NCBI GenBank assembly: GCA_023079485.1
Contig: CM041083.1
Coordinates: 168,289,400 to 168,353,399 of the forward strand
Direction: 5' to 3'
DNA from: Archilochus colubris
Lineage: Eukaryota > Chordata > Aves > Apodiformes > Trochilidae
Length of the DNA stretch: 64,000 nt
Shown: positions 24,991 through 38,196 of the stretch, piece by piece
Layout of the letters: the number at the start of each line of letters is the position of its first letter
Numbering within the stretch: the stretch's first letter is position 1
Made by a program: the position numbers and the translations under genes
Notes under the pieces: model-generated
Told to the model about the DNA's origin: nothing
Database searches by the model: none
The model's input: the letters and a program-made list of their open reading frames with translations, nothing else

Positions 24991-27804
24991 TAGCACTGAG
25001 ATCAAAAACGCCAAAAGAGTTCAAATGTCATTGTTTTGGGGAAAATGTCTGAAAGGTGAATGGTAGACAGACAATGAGTACAGTGACAAAATATCTGTTT
25101 TATTGAGAATGCAAGCTAAATGTATTTCAATTTGTCACCCCTAAATGAAGTATTTCTGAGAGCTACATAAACAGCCACATTTGTCTGAGCTCCTACTGTC
25201 CCTTGTGAGTGTTTCAGTGCCAATGTCCTGTTTCTTTTATTTTCTGGGATTCTCAGTAAGCTTTATCCCTCCAGAGGCAGATGGACTGGAGAAGACACCA
25301 CCCAAAACAACAGCCAGAGAGTCCTGTCAGTGTGTTGGGAAGTGTAGCCCAGGGGAGGGAATTACACTCTGAATATTAGGCATGCAAATTAACCTTTCTA
25401 AAGGGGAAGTCCAGGGAGACGAGATTATATGACTACACCAAATGTTTTGTAGTACTCCTATCACCAAAAATAATGTTGAGTTTTCACGTTTGCAATACAT
25501 AGCTTGAAAATAAAACATTTCCCAAGTGAAGAAACTTCCGTGCTTTGACCAGAGCTAGATACTGTGAGAAATTTTTGCATACCTTAATGTTTCAGTGTAA
25601 CCAACCATTTCCTGCAATACAACGTGTGTCCTCATGTGAAAACATGCACACTTTTTTTGAGATTGCTCACATGTTTTTAACATGTTTTTACCCAATTTTA
25701 CTTTCTGTTTAGCAATATTCTTGAGATTTGTATCTTTTAATTCCAAGACCACCATCAGATTTATTTTTTTTCTTTCTTTTTTACTTTCCAGTGTAGTAAA
25801 GACACTGAAGAATGAATCTGGAGAAGGAGTGCAAAGGGTATGATATCCTCTGTGTTTACTGATGGTAAGAGGCAAACAGTAGAGAATGCCTAAGTATATT
25901 GCTTTCATTTACATAGAGAGATAGGTGGCAAAAAAGCCACCACCAACAACAGAAAAACCTCAGATAGCCAAACCAATAATGCAAATACATTCTCTGAACA
26001 TAAAACAATTCATAAACTTCAATTATATCCTTAAATGGTAGCTGTAATTGTTTAGAGAGAAATTTTACATTAGCAAAACAGAAACATTTACAATTATTTT
26101 AATAAATGTCTAATCCAAAACCCATTGTAATCTGAGTCAGTCTCATCATTAACTTCAATGCAATGTAGCTCAGGCCATTTGAGCACAAGGATGAATAAAA
26201 AGACTTTGTCATTTCTCTTACAGTGCAGTGTATGTGAGCTTTTGCTGGGTCTTCCACCGTGAATGCCCTCTTGTGAAACCTCAAGATGAAAATTCAGGGA
26301 CTAGCACCTTCAGTGCTTTGTCTGATCTCCAACACAACACCATAATTTAAAAAGAGGCAGTTTCTAAAGTGCACTTGCAGCTGACTCAGACAGACCTTTA
26401 TTGTATCGATTGCAGGGAATGTTTGCTCTGTGTACTGTTCAGTACAGTAATCCTAGATATATTGAAAGTGGGATCAGGGATCAGCATAAAATGATGTGAC
26501 ATTGTTTAGAAAAAGGATATACCCACATCAGATCTTCATAATTACAGTGCAGGGAAGTTTGATGTTGCCATTACTGCATTAATTCACTCTATAAAAGTTT
26601 AAGTTAAAGGCAACAACAGGGATCATCGTTTGTAGCAGGAAAAACTTACATTCAGACTTAAGAGGTTTCTTTAGCAAAGATCAACAAGACTTTAATTGAT
26701 TTGTTTAGACAGGTGTCTGAGATAGTTCAGAACTATTCCACTGTTCATGCATAATGAGGTCCATAACATGAATCATTTATGTAATTTCATTAGAAGGTAT
26801 GTTCCCTTACAGCCATATGCAGCATGGTACATTTACTCACACTGTGAAAGATGCAACTTTTAAATCTATCAACACTTGTCACTACCACATCAGAACACTG
26901 CAGTGTGAGAACCTCAACCTCCAACATAAATCTGCCCTCTTACCATCACAGTCAGAACTCTCTCATACCAGCAATGCTTCTGAAGAACCTATTTGCACTC
27001 ACGTTGTTGTAGATGGTATAAATTAAGAGCTGCCAATACATGGTGGATTTCTTCTATTTTCCTCCAAAATTATGTCGAGAGCAAGGACTCTGGGTTAAAA
27101 ACAAAAGAGCTCAGCCTGACAAGGTGAATTGTCAGGAGGCAGTGGATCAATGATATGTTTATATAAAACAGATGCCTGTTTTCCCTGTCAGAGATGAAAC
27201 AGGAACCTCCCAGCACCTTCATCATGTGTGCAAAGCTGGATGCCCACACAACAGGTTGGTACCTGGTCTACAAATGGGGTGGGATGGCTGCACCTTCCCC
27301 AGGTGCATAGCTTCTTGTTGTGAGCCTGCCAACAGAGGCAGTAGTAATAGATAATATTTATCTTTTAGAGCTATTAAATAAGCTAATATGGTTGGAGAAC
27401 ATACAGTGGACATGTATAACATTTTCAGAGTTGGTTCTAGTAGAAGATTTTTCAACTGTTCTAGGATTTATAGCTGTTGAACTACAAACACTCCCCACTG
27501 TGGACAGAGTTATGTTAATATACTTATTCATTTGGGAGATTTTAAAATCATTAGGGAAGGTTTGAAATTGATACACCCTCAGGAATCACTGCGTTTTACC
27601 ACTGCAATTTACAGCTTGAGGTACATTTGCATGGGATAATCCAAATGCTGTTTAAAGTTCAATCACTTGAAGTTAACTAACCTGTTAATTCCTGACTGAT
27701 CTATGCCTAACCTCTTCAGATAGCCCAAGGTGGTTTGTCTTCAGGATCAAGAAATATAGGCTGAAATTCTATACTCACAGGAACAAAATAGTAGTGTGGC
27801 AGTT

Positions 27805-27877
27805 AAATAAATAACAATAAAAAAAACCAAAACCACAAACAAACAAAAAAACCCCAAACAAAAAAAGCCCAACCCTT
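27805..27877. repeat. A/C-rich simple tract
   Basis: Long A-rich tract with CC and CCCC interruptions, the same composition class as the tracts near 20.6, 47.2, 50.0, 53.8, 55.5 and 63.06 kb. Confidence 0.88.
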
Positions 27878-30120
27878 AATTACAATTCAGTAACTTGTGC
27901 TGTGAAACCATGGAGCTATATACTTTAAAAATGCAACTACTTTTTAGGGAATATGATATCCTTATAAACAAAATTCAATTGTACTAGTGAAAGAACCTAA
28001 ATTTTCTGAGTTCAATTTACTGATTGACCAATTTTGATACAGTACCATGTTTGGTTGTGTTTCTGTTTTGTCTCATTCTTAAATGACAGTCTCCCTGTTA
28101 AAAATAAAACCAAAAACCTTTATGTGTTTTTGCTGCTACTGTTTAAATCCCAAAAGTCATTTAAAACACAGGTTATGATTGCATACATTTTGATTAAGTA
28201 AGTTGTACCATTTTAAGTTTCAGCATTCAGGAGGGAGAGAAAAGCAAGTACCATAGGGAACAGAGGGTATTTTGTGATGGAGGCATTTGCTCTGCCTGCA
28301 GTTCTGGTCTTCAGTCCAGCTCCTACCCTGATGCAAGTCTTAGGGTGGTTTTTAGCTTCTGATTCAGTCTCCATCTGAACATTGCTGAGCTATTCCTGCC
28401 AGGAGTGGCCAGATGATCTCCTGGCATGTTGTCATCAGTGTCCATGGTACAGAATGAAAAATTTAACACATACTCTATGAAGAATGTTTGAAGGCCAAAC
28501 CTGGGTCTCTCCCGTATTTGTAGACTCACCTCTGGGCCATACCACAGCGATCTTTTTTGGCCCACAGGATCTCATAATATTCAGCTGTCCAGTGACATAG
28601 CTTCAAGAGTGAAGACAGAACTAAATTCAGAGTACCTCATATCCTGGAAATGGGAGGTTTGTGTAGTGTGTAGATGCACAAGCACCAAGCCCAGTCCTTT
28701 TGCTCCAGTAACTCAAATACTTGACAGCTGTGGGTTGTTAGGATTGTGCCAGCAGCTGAACTTCATATGCACACAAATTCTGAGCTCATCTTTTCTCCCG
28801 TTCTCTGAAGAAGGGAAAATGCTTGGTTTCTGGATCTTGCTTTACTATCTATACCTGAATGACCTAAACCACCGCAATATAGCCTTCTGGGTCAGAAAAC
28901 ACAGTATTAAATCCTGTACTGACGGGAACTGAACAACAGTGCAAGTGTGATACCCTGTTACTTGTTTTGGGAAAGACAGATATGCACACCCCAGGCTGTT
29001 CAATCTGGCAGTAAGTCTCAAACCCCCGGGAAGACAAGCAGCTTATCAGTGCCTCAATCACCCTCCCAATTTGCTATGCAGAAACTCTCAGAGCTGTTGC
29101 CTGACAGTCTCCTCATGGTGCTTTTGTTGTGAGATTGGGCCAGGGGTTTGCTTTGATCCTTCCCTTCTCCCAGACTACATTCTATACTGTCATAAGGCAG
29201 GACAGAGATGTCTAGAAATCCCATTTCTGAGGGTATGCAGGAGATTCCTTGAATCCAAAGGATCCTCTAAAGCAGACCCAGAGCCCCACTTACAGGGCAG
29301 CAATTTGCTCACACATGGGGGAATCTGGCTTTTCCCATCAGCTTGCTTGCCAAGTTCCTTTCCATGTTTTTAAAGGATATTGTTTTGTTAAAATGGGTAA
29401 ACAAACACATGTATCTGCCATCCACTCCTCTTTTCAAAAGCATGTTGCTTTGGAAAATGGATTTTATTATGAGCTACAGGGTATAATTTTGTGGGATCTC
29501 CTATGTTAATCTACTGGCAGCATATCGCTGAAGTGTACTTAAAATCAGGCTATGCTATGAAATGCCACGTGCTGCTTAAGCACTGCCAATACACTGCCCT
29601 GAACATAAACAGAGCCAATCTCTGCCCCAAAGTGATTGCAGAAAAGGCATTTGAGAACCCTGTATAACAAGCTGAACTTTGCTGCAATCCTGTAGCATGC
29701 TAAAAAAAGGATGTGTGTTAAACATGCTGCACAGTGCCCTGGCTTCTCTTGCCCCATCTTTCTTAAACATTTATCAAACTCTACTATATGTCTAAGCCGA
29801 CTGCAAAGGGAACTGCAGATCATAAGCAAATTAGTGACTGAATACTGTACTGCCAGTCACACACAGTATATCTCAGGACAGTGATGCAAAATCATACAGA
29901 CAACTTCTCTTTCCATCCACTCACCCAACACCAGCACTTAGAAGATCCATTTATTTTCCCTCAACACCAAGGCCTCCACCTCGCATTGCCAGTGGCAGTC
30001 AAGACTGCAGCTCCCTACCTGAAGGGTCTTCTTGCCTCCATCACAATTTGTCACTCTGGCTGTTTCCCTTGCTTCTTTTTCACTGGTCTCCCTCCCCTCT
30101 GTGCCGATCGCGGGCAGCCT

Positions 30121-30134
30121 GTGCCATCTAGTGG
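30121..30134 (-). promoter_or_regulatory. CTCF-like binding motif
   Basis: On the minus strand this reads CCACTAGATGGCAC. It fits every position of the core CTCF consensus CCA-S-Y-A-G-R-K-G-G-C-R-S that I recall. CTCF is the zinc-finger insulator and loop-anchor protein of vertebrates. The site lies in a small patch with CpGs ('gccgatcgcgggcagcc' just upstream on the plus strand), unusual for this AT-rich window. Motif matches do not prove occupancy. Confidence 0.55.
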
Positions 30135-30460
30135 CTTTTGGGCAAAACACCTCACCGCTGCAAAAAAACCTCACCCCTGGCGCTGCAAATTAAAATCTCC
30201 CCTCTCTCATAAATATCAAATTGTTAAACTTTGACTTCAGTTTTAAAAGGCATAAAATTAAAATGTATACTTCTTATCTCAAAAATGCGGTAATTAAACA
30301 TAACCTACAGGTGTTGTTTTAATGATGCTAAGCAAAGACTCACGGGCTAAGCAAATATGGTTTGTTGTTAACTAATTACGTTGTCTTAATTTGCCAATTT
30401 AAAGAACTTAAATGTCCTGAACAAATAAAATCGTTATCTCGGATTTTTTCACCCTACATT
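30135..30460. promoter_or_regulatory. Possible cis-regulatory block (tentative)
   Basis: The block carries two TAATTA homeodomain cores (30291-30296 and 30373-30378). It also has a 10-bp direct repeat 'gctaagcaaa' at 30327-30336 and 30346-30355, and 'cggatt' near 30440. It is free of recognised transposons and sits beside the CTCF-like motif. Clusters like this are typical of conserved non-coding elements, but I have no alignment and AT-rich DNA yields TAATTA easily. Confidence 0.25.
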
Positions 30461-33400
30461 CTGCCTTGCACCATCTGATACCCAGCACAGGGGGTTTCAC
30501 TGAACACAGCAGCATCCAGCGAGTTTAGCAAGACTCTGGAAGCCCTCCTGCACCAGACTTCAATCTGGTTTGCAAATCTCCTCCCCAAGCAAAGCAGGAC
30601 TGCTCACACAATCCTCACTAACAATATCTAATAGTGACTTTAAAAGGCTTGAACTTGTCTCCCCGTATTACCTTTTCAACACGTATCTTAATTAACCAGG
30701 GAGAAAGCATGGCTCAGACGTGACTCTTCTTGAATGCAGCTGAGCTCATTTTCCCCCCCTCACTCTAAGCAAGCAAGCAAGCAGGCAGGCAAGGCTGCTT
30801 CTCTTCAGAGGAAAACACATCTGTCAGTGACACCGTGGCCAATACGAAACTTTAATCTAACTTTCTCCTCTCAAAAATGTAAAGTAAGAAAACAAAATCT
30901 ATGCATCATTTAAGGATGCCCCAGGACAGCTTTGAATTATGCAATCCACAGTTATATGAGCTGCTGCTTAAGGGATTCTTTGGCTCTTTCGTGACACTGA
31001 TCAATCCCCTCTTGGTTTTATTTAAAAGACCCAGCAACTGAAGCATTCAAAGCACATTATTCACATCATTCATTCACATGCCTGGAAAAAAATGCATATA
31101 AACACATAAGGAAGAATGAAATATATGCTAACTAGCTACACTGTTTGTTCCCTGATTAGAAATCGTTCTGGGAGAAACTAATGGAAGTATTAAAACCAGT
31201 TTTCATACTATTTTAAGCCTGGTTCCGGTCATTGCCCTTGTCATTCAAAGGGTTAGTTCCTCAGGTGCAATCAAATTGCACAGGTTGAGGCTGTTGTGCA
31301 AAAGGTCTGTATCTCTGTGGAAGGCATTCCCTTGGCCTGTGTTTGAGTAGTCCATAGGCTGTTTTAAATTATATCAGCCCTTAATGTCACAAAGTGCTCA
31401 GAAAAGAGATCAAGCACCCATTTAACAGAGGGTCATCATCCACCACACCATTTCCTCAGTCATATCTCTGCTTACCAGGAAGGCCAGCAGCAGGACTCAG
31501 GGTTGGCATGGAATGTCTGGGCTATTTCTGTGTGATAAAGGCATGCCCAGCTCTCCAGGGACCAATTGTCTGGGTGTGTAATTTAAAGTGATCCCCAGGG
31601 GAATCTGCTCCCAGCAATGCTTTCTGTCAAGGCCTGACAGGTGAGGCAATTTTCAAGTGATCATAGCTGGGATATTTGTACAGGAAGATTTCAAAACCAT
31701 ATTAAATTACCCACCCTGAAAATCCTGGTGCTGAATACAGATGTATGTTATTGATTTTGGAGGACTCTGAGCACAAACTCTATAGCCCACCTCCAGTAAG
31801 CCTTCTCCCCTGGGACCAGACATGGAAAATAATGCTGCCAGCCTGCTGCCCACCCCTCCCAGAAGCAGCTTTAGCTTTGTCTCCCTCCTCTCCCAGCAGC
31901 TATCTTCCTTTTCCTAGAACACCCTGCAAGCTTATTTACCACTGCTGGAAATACAGCAAGGAGCAAATCCTAAGAGGGGGACTGCATCCAAAAATCACGG
32001 GCCAGTTGTCCAGCTAGCAAATTTTGAGCATCCTGAGAAGACAAGTGCCCTCTCACAGACATAACAGAGACAAATTAACAGCATCATAGCCTAGGAAATG
32101 CTGCCCAGGGATGGTATTCTCTAGACCTGTATTGAAACCTTGTCCTGCCTCTGGCTTACTTTGTATGCATATTCTCCACCCTGAACTCAATTTTACAGTA
32201 GCTTCTAGCTCAGGCACTTAGGCATCTGAACTGCCAAATGAGGTTTTGAAAGGTGTGTTCGCATTTGCATATATTTTCCAAGAACATGTCTTTATTTATG
32301 CCTCTCTCTAGTAGTAAATTTTAATCCTGCTAACAGCAGGAATAAATGTAGTGGGCAGAATAAAGCAGACTCTTGGAGCTTAACTTATTTTTCTTATTCT
32401 CTTCAAAGACTGTATAGCCTTTCAAGCTTGCCTTTAAAGGACAAAAAAATCTCTACATTGAAAAAAAGCTTTTTTTCACTAAGCCATAGACAAACTTATG
32501 TGCCTCTGTAGAAAGGGAAAAGGAGATTGAAACAGCCTTAAGACAACCAAAGTATCTTTTATTTCCTATGCTATTTAACGATGGTTGCTATTACTTTCAG
32601 AATCTAGTATTTTGCAGGTAATAAAAAGAGTGAAAATCAATCAAAACAACAGAGCACACCTCCCAGGGGACAAAAAATCCTCAATATATAACTGACTGCC
32701 AGGAAGCAAGTGTTAAAATAACCTGCATCAGGTAGAAGTGCTGCAATAAGAAACGGAGACAAAACACAGAACTATAAAAGAGACAGCTCACATTTTAATT
32801 GAAGAATTGAGCAGCGGATGACAAGTCGGAGTGCTCTGTTTCCATAGGCATACCCGAAAGGCCAAGTTGAAATGTGCAACACCCCGTTCAGGCTGCAATC
32901 TTCCTGGAAGGGTTCAGGGACACAAACTGCTTTTATTATTGTTAGGTAGGCATCAGCAGTCTACGGAAAGTGAAAAATCAGTCTTTCCCCACTGGGCACT
33001 CTTGGGAAGCTGACACAGAGATCTTACCGGAAAAGGTGTAGAAAGGGAAAAATAAGCAGGAGGTTTTACAGATTCTTGGTGAGAAATTATTGTCATTACT
33101 CCCAAGGAGAATGAGGCTGTAGTTAAGGCCATGCTACTAATGTCATCGAAGTCAATGGAAGTTTTAGAGGTATTTAAATAGAGGAGGGTTCTCCCTGCCT
33201 TCAATTTTTCTCTCGGATCCAATTAATACAAAAAGGAATTGACTGATTCACCCGTTGTTCAGGTCTCACTTGCCTTGCTATATATAAGGCTTGCTCTGAA
33301 AGGCTACAGAGCCATATAGAATCTATCACACTTCTGTGTGATAAATAAATAGTATGAGCTGTAATGAGAATAGTAATGAAATGTGTAGCTTTGTGATTGA

Positions 33401-34624
33401 AAACTCTCCCCTCTCAAGCTACATTCATAAAGGAAAATTAAAAAGATTAATTGTGGCACCTGATGTCATAAAACCTTCTGAGTTAATGTATTGGTTGCCA
33501 TGCCACAATACGACAGAAATGCTGATATTTTATATGTGGTACAGTCTTTAATTTGAGAGGTATTTCACAGCCAATTAGAGATCTAACAGCTGCCACTGGC
33601 TAGCCAAAATTACAGAAATTAAAAAAAAACAAAAATCAAAAATGTTGCAGACAGGCAGACATCCTTTCAACATGCTTCACAAGAGCATGGAGAGGATCCA
33701 GCAGAGCACACACTGCTGACAGAACAGGCTTGCAGAAGGGGGAAGTCAAAGAGCTAAAAGAGCTGCTGAGCCCAAACGTTACCTTCAAACTGAAAACATG
33801 AACTGCTGTGTGGCATACTCAGTAAATGAGGCTCTGAGGATTAAAACATCACATCTAAGGCTCTGCAAAGAACTGTGATGGGTAGAATTAACACCTGTGC
33901 TTCTGATTCTTCTTGGTGCTCTGCTGTATAGCTGCCTCATGTAGCAAAGGGTTAAACAAAACCATAGCAGCGAGTGAATTCAGCAGATGTCTGACCTACT
34001 GCAGAGATTGCTGCAGAGACCTGCCATGGGAAACTGTACAAGGGCTCAGATGAGGCTAATTGCTCCACGAGGGACAGAAACCCAGGAAATACACACATAC
34101 ATAGAAAAGAAAAAATAAATAAATAAAAAAGCAGGAAAAAAGAATTTTACAACTTTCTAATATTCTAAATTTGAGCAGACCCAAGGGCCAGAGCTTCCCT
34201 GGGAAGAAGGAAAGAGAGTCTGCAGAAAACCCTTTTGCCTTGCTTTTGTTTGAACTCTGATTTCAAGAAGCTTTTTGCCTCTCTTTGAATTCAGACTGCA
34301 TTAATAAGCACTTTGACTAACATTTAGGCAGCTAGCCAGTAGGGATGCTGACATATTTGATGTCTCTTGTTCCTTCTGTAATTTTCACTTCTTTAAGGTA
34401 CACTGATGAAACTAGGTGTGTAAGAATTTTTTGTGGCTATACCTGTCAGATCTTATTATCCCTGGCTTCCACTGCAAAGCTCCTCCATTTCATGATAATG
34501 CTGTGGTTTGGGGTGATATCATAGTGGAAAATCCTTAGGTCAGGACTACCCTTGCTATATGTTGCTGGGCTTCTGAGCACAGTGGATATCTAATCCCGTT
34601 CTAACCACTAAATTGTTGGGACAG
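30461..34624. other. Non-coding unique interval
   Basis: No supported gene. It contains a (CAAG)n/(CAGG)n stretch at 30767-30793 and an A-rich (AAAT)n patch at 34106-34130. Open frames stay at or below 90 codons and look random. No CpG-rich promoter and no transposon ends were seen. Confidence 0.55.
30767..30793. repeat. (AAGC)n/(AGGC)n microsatellite
   Basis: 'aagcaagcaagcaagcaggc' followed by 'aggcaag': a short tetranucleotide repeat that switches from AAGC to AGGC units. Confidence 0.9.
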
Positions 34625-35350
34625 TGTCAAGGTTTAACACTGGGTCAGCAATTAAATGAGTGATAGATACTCTCTATTATCCTCTCTCCCTTTCCAGTAA
34701 GGGAAAGGAATGGGAATAAGGTAGAGAGGCTTATGGGTTGCAAACTAAAATACACACCTTTAATGAAAAATAAAATAATTAAATATGGGTGTATATATAT
34801 ATATATAAACCCAGTATCTCACTCCTGCCTCAATGACATTTCACCACCAAGGCTTCAGGGCAGGCCTTGGGAAGGTCCTAGACTGGGCTCCTGGAGTCAG
34901 CAGCAGGCAGGAGATGGATTCAGTAGTGCACAGATTCAGGTATGCATGGATCAAGATCAAGGGCAGGTGAATGGACAGAACCCTCTCAGGATGCCAGCCA
35001 TGGATGAAGAAAATTTGACTCCTGTATCCCTAAGATTTATACCAAATATGACGTTTATGGGATGGATTAATTTATTTGGTCAATTTTGATATCTATCCCA
35101 TCCCCTCCTCCACGCAGCAGGGTCACAGGTGTGACCCATTTTCCTCTCTTTTGTTTCTGGTGCACAAGAAGTTTAAAAGAACCAAGCAGAGACCTTGATT
35201 CTTCATACCATTCTCCAGCAATAACTAGAAAAACATATAGCAATAAAAATATGAATATAAAATATATAAATACATTTATATAAATATAAAAGCATATAGC
35301 ACTAACTACAAAACATCAAGCATTATCAGTCCTAGAAGCAGACACTGACT
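34625..35350 (-). mobile_element. Solo LTR of an avian ERVL-like endogenous retrovirus, minus strand
   Basis: On the plus strand the element opens with 'tgtcaaggtttaacactggg' and 'cagcaattaaatgagtg'. It proceeds through a 'ccctttccagtaaggg' block and 'cttatgggttgcaaactaaa', then 'atatgacgtttatgggatgg', 'ttatttggtcaattttga' and 'tttctggtgcacaagaag', and ends around 'cagcaataactagaaaaaca'. This order is that of the reverse complement of abundant bird ERVL-like LTRs. No internal gag/pol sequence or partner LTR flanks it, so it is probably a solo LTR left by recombination. It is old: substitutions are common and an (AT)n expansion (34791-34808) and AT-rich insertion (35220-35300) interrupt it. 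The 118-codon plus frame at 34733-35089 is LTR sequence. Confidence 0.72.
34791..34808. repeat. (AT)n microsatellite within LTR
   Basis: 'gtatatatatatatataaac': a short AT dinucleotide run inside the ERV LTR. Confidence 0.9.
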
Positions 35351-36480
35351 GAAAAACACGCTGTTAATTTTTTCAGGTGCAGTTCCTGAGTAGAGACTTA
35401 ACTGGAAAGTAAAATTACTGGAAAGCAAATTGGTTCTGTCCAGGCTCAAACCACAACAGACAGCTTTCATTACACACATGTTGACAGGTGTTGCTCTTGC
35501 CTGTTGAGTCATAACCACTAAACAGTTACTGAGCTCTAAAGCAGATGTATGCTGATGGTAACCCATGTTTTCACAAAGTGTTTTTGGAACACGGGCTTAA
35601 ATTATGAGTTTAATAACGTATTATGGCACAGAACTTCTGTTAGTTAAACAACACGGTAGAGGAACTGAATGTATCGCATTCAATCAGCCCTACACAAATA
35701 AAAAAGCATTTTATATACAAGTTTTAAACAACCTACAGAAATTGTCAGGGGTTTATACGAGACTTTGAAAAGCTTCTCTCTTGCTAAAAAAATAAGCAAC
35801 ACTAAACTAAACAGGTTTTATCATTATTTCACTTCTTCTTTTAAAAACATAGGGTTTATTAACCCCTTTTTTATTTCAAAATAGGGAAAAAAATCTTATT
35901 TACATAAAACCATGAAAAATTTCATTGCCACACTCCCCTGTGGAAAGTCTCATTGTCATGAAATGGCAGATTTTGGTTCAATAAATAGTCAGAATGCCTC
36001 AGCACATTAGTTTTCTGATAAATTAATCTCTATACATGAATAACCTTTCTATAAAGCTATTGATACAATAACTAAAGTATCTTTCCCTTAAATGCTGTCT
36101 CTCCAATTAAAAAATGTTCCCATGTGAACATTCCTTTGTCTAGTACAATCCATTTATTCTATTAAAAAAGATTTTACAGTAAAGAGGGTGGTTAAGATAA
36201 AACAGTTTTTTCTGTCACTGTTTCCCATTACTTCCATTTAAGACTGAATAAGAGTGTTTCTTCCACACCAGAGCAAATATTTCCTATTGGCAGGTTCTTG
36301 ATAGTCTACATTAAGATCCATACTGTCATTTTAGTGGTTTCAGTCCTAATTTTATTGTTGCTTAATTGCTGAGAATTCTTCTGTTCAGTAAAACTTCTAG
36401 GACGTTGACTGAAAGAAGCAAAAAAATCACAATGGAGTTTTCTGCAAAATGATCAGAACTAAACCTACACTTTTGGGCTG

Positions 36481-36547
36481 AGGCAGAAGACATTGGTTAA
36501 TGGATTGGTTAATGCGCAGCAGAGTTCTGCTTACTTGATTCCACAAT
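36481..36547 (+). repeat. Unidentified ~65-bp repeat, copy 1
   Basis: Starts 'aggcagaagacattgg' and ends 'ccacaa', with 'agagttctgc' and 'tacttgat' between. The same order recurs at 38135-38196. I do not recognise the family. Confidence 0.8.
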
Positions 36548-38134
36548 AAGATTGTATACTCTGCAATTAGGATATGATACTCTGAATACATCTTTAAACA
36601 TCTTTTGTAGTTAAGAAGACATTTTACATAAATATAACATAAAGTAATCTAAGAAAGTATTTAAATGTCCGAGCATTTTATGGAAACTGTATCTGTATGG
36701 GATTTATCCGTGTAAAATTACTCACTGGTGTAAATTTATTCAGGTTAAAGCTTCATATTATCCTTGATCATGTCCCATCCTCACATTAATTTATAAAACT
36801 CTTTTTGAGACTCATTCCAGTGATCAATCTTTTTATTACAAAAATTAAAGCATTTCCTGTAACATTAATTAATTTTTCCCTTCTGTAATTATTAAAACTG
36901 AGCAAATAAGTCACACTGAATAATTCATCTGCTGAATATAACCTCATTTTCTGCTTGGTGAATATCTGCTAGCAAATCTACTTTCTAGTTTATTTGCTAA
37001 TCAAAATCACCTGGTCACCTTTCATGAATACTTTTAACTATGGATTGATCCTGAACAGTTCCCTTTGAACCTTTGATATACAGTGCTTGTGATACATTGC
37101 AATTGGTCTGGTAAAGCATGTGACTGAATTTAATGGTCCAAGTTTGGTGAGTGTTCATATGGATGTGCTCTGGACATGAGTACATCTGCATGTGAATTTC
37201 AATATTGGTTTTGCAACTTCAGAATTCGTTTTCCTGACAGTAGAACTCAATCATTCAAATGTCCTTGCAGGAAAAACCCACTAAAGGAAATGCGAACGTG
37301 TGAACCTATCAAATGCTGAAACAGTATTTTGAACAATTTGCTTACATCATGCTCTCACTTTCAACTATTATGTTATTATAGGAGGAAATCATTGGTATCA
37401 ACACCTGCACCCTTCTTTCTGACCTCTGCAGTCAAAACACAGTGTTTTCATGTCATGGTGGGTATTAGAGAACACATCATGTGTGTCTGGTAAGTCCTTA
37501 CTTGTCACAATACAAGACATTTTGCACATGATGGATAGTACATCTGTGAAGACTTTCTGCATAAGTTGGAAAGACTGGGTACAGTTTCACCGGAAACAAG
37601 AACATCAGAAAAAATTTGAGAGGTTACTTCTACATAAAGAAATCTGTACCTGACAGAAAGCTAATGGGACTTGAAGTTGTACACCTTTAAGTATTTTTAA
37701 ACCTTGATACTTATTTTTCAGTTGTGGTTCCAAGGTGAAACTCCTTACGTGGCTGATGATGAGTTCACAGTAGTGGAGGCCCATCTCTCACATACCTCTG
37801 AGGTATGCCAAAAATGTCACTTCTCCAACAAATACAACACCTCCAGCCATACCCACCTGTCCTAAATAGATGACTGATATTTTAGAAAACAGAATAATCA
37901 CCTCTTCTCTCTGCATACTTTGCTCTTCTGATATGTTTTGTTGCTTTTTCTCGTCCTGAAAAACACATTGAAAGAATACTCTCTGTGCCCACAGAATGCA
38001 GAGACACCAAGTGAAGTACTCCAAAGGCCCTTTTCTTCACTGCTGTACAATGGGAAAGGTTCAGATTCTGACAAAATACTTACTAATTCAAGAAAATGTT
38101 ATACCAGGCAGAACTATAAGCTCTTCACAGGAAA

Positions 38135-38196
38135 AGGCAGAAGACATTGGGTAAATGGATTATGTGCAACAGAGTTCTGCCTACTTGATCCCACAA
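38135..38196 (+). repeat. Unidentified ~65-bp repeat, copy 2
   Basis: Same strand as copy 1. It shares the exact 16-mer 'aggcagaagacattgg', then 'atggatt', 'agagttctgc', 'tacttgat' and 'ccacaa', with a few substitutions and a small gap in the middle. Flanks do not align clearly. Confidence 0.8.

Larger units (their letters stand above)
22823..29879. other. Non-coding unique interval
   Basis: About 7 kb of AT-rich DNA without a supportable gene or transposon. Simple tracts lie at 24957-24990 (poly T) and 27805-27877 (A/C). The longest frames are 25555-25908 (minus, 117 codons) and 28609-28932 (plus, 107 codons). Neither has a recognisable domain and both sit within the range expected by chance. 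Confidence 0.55.
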
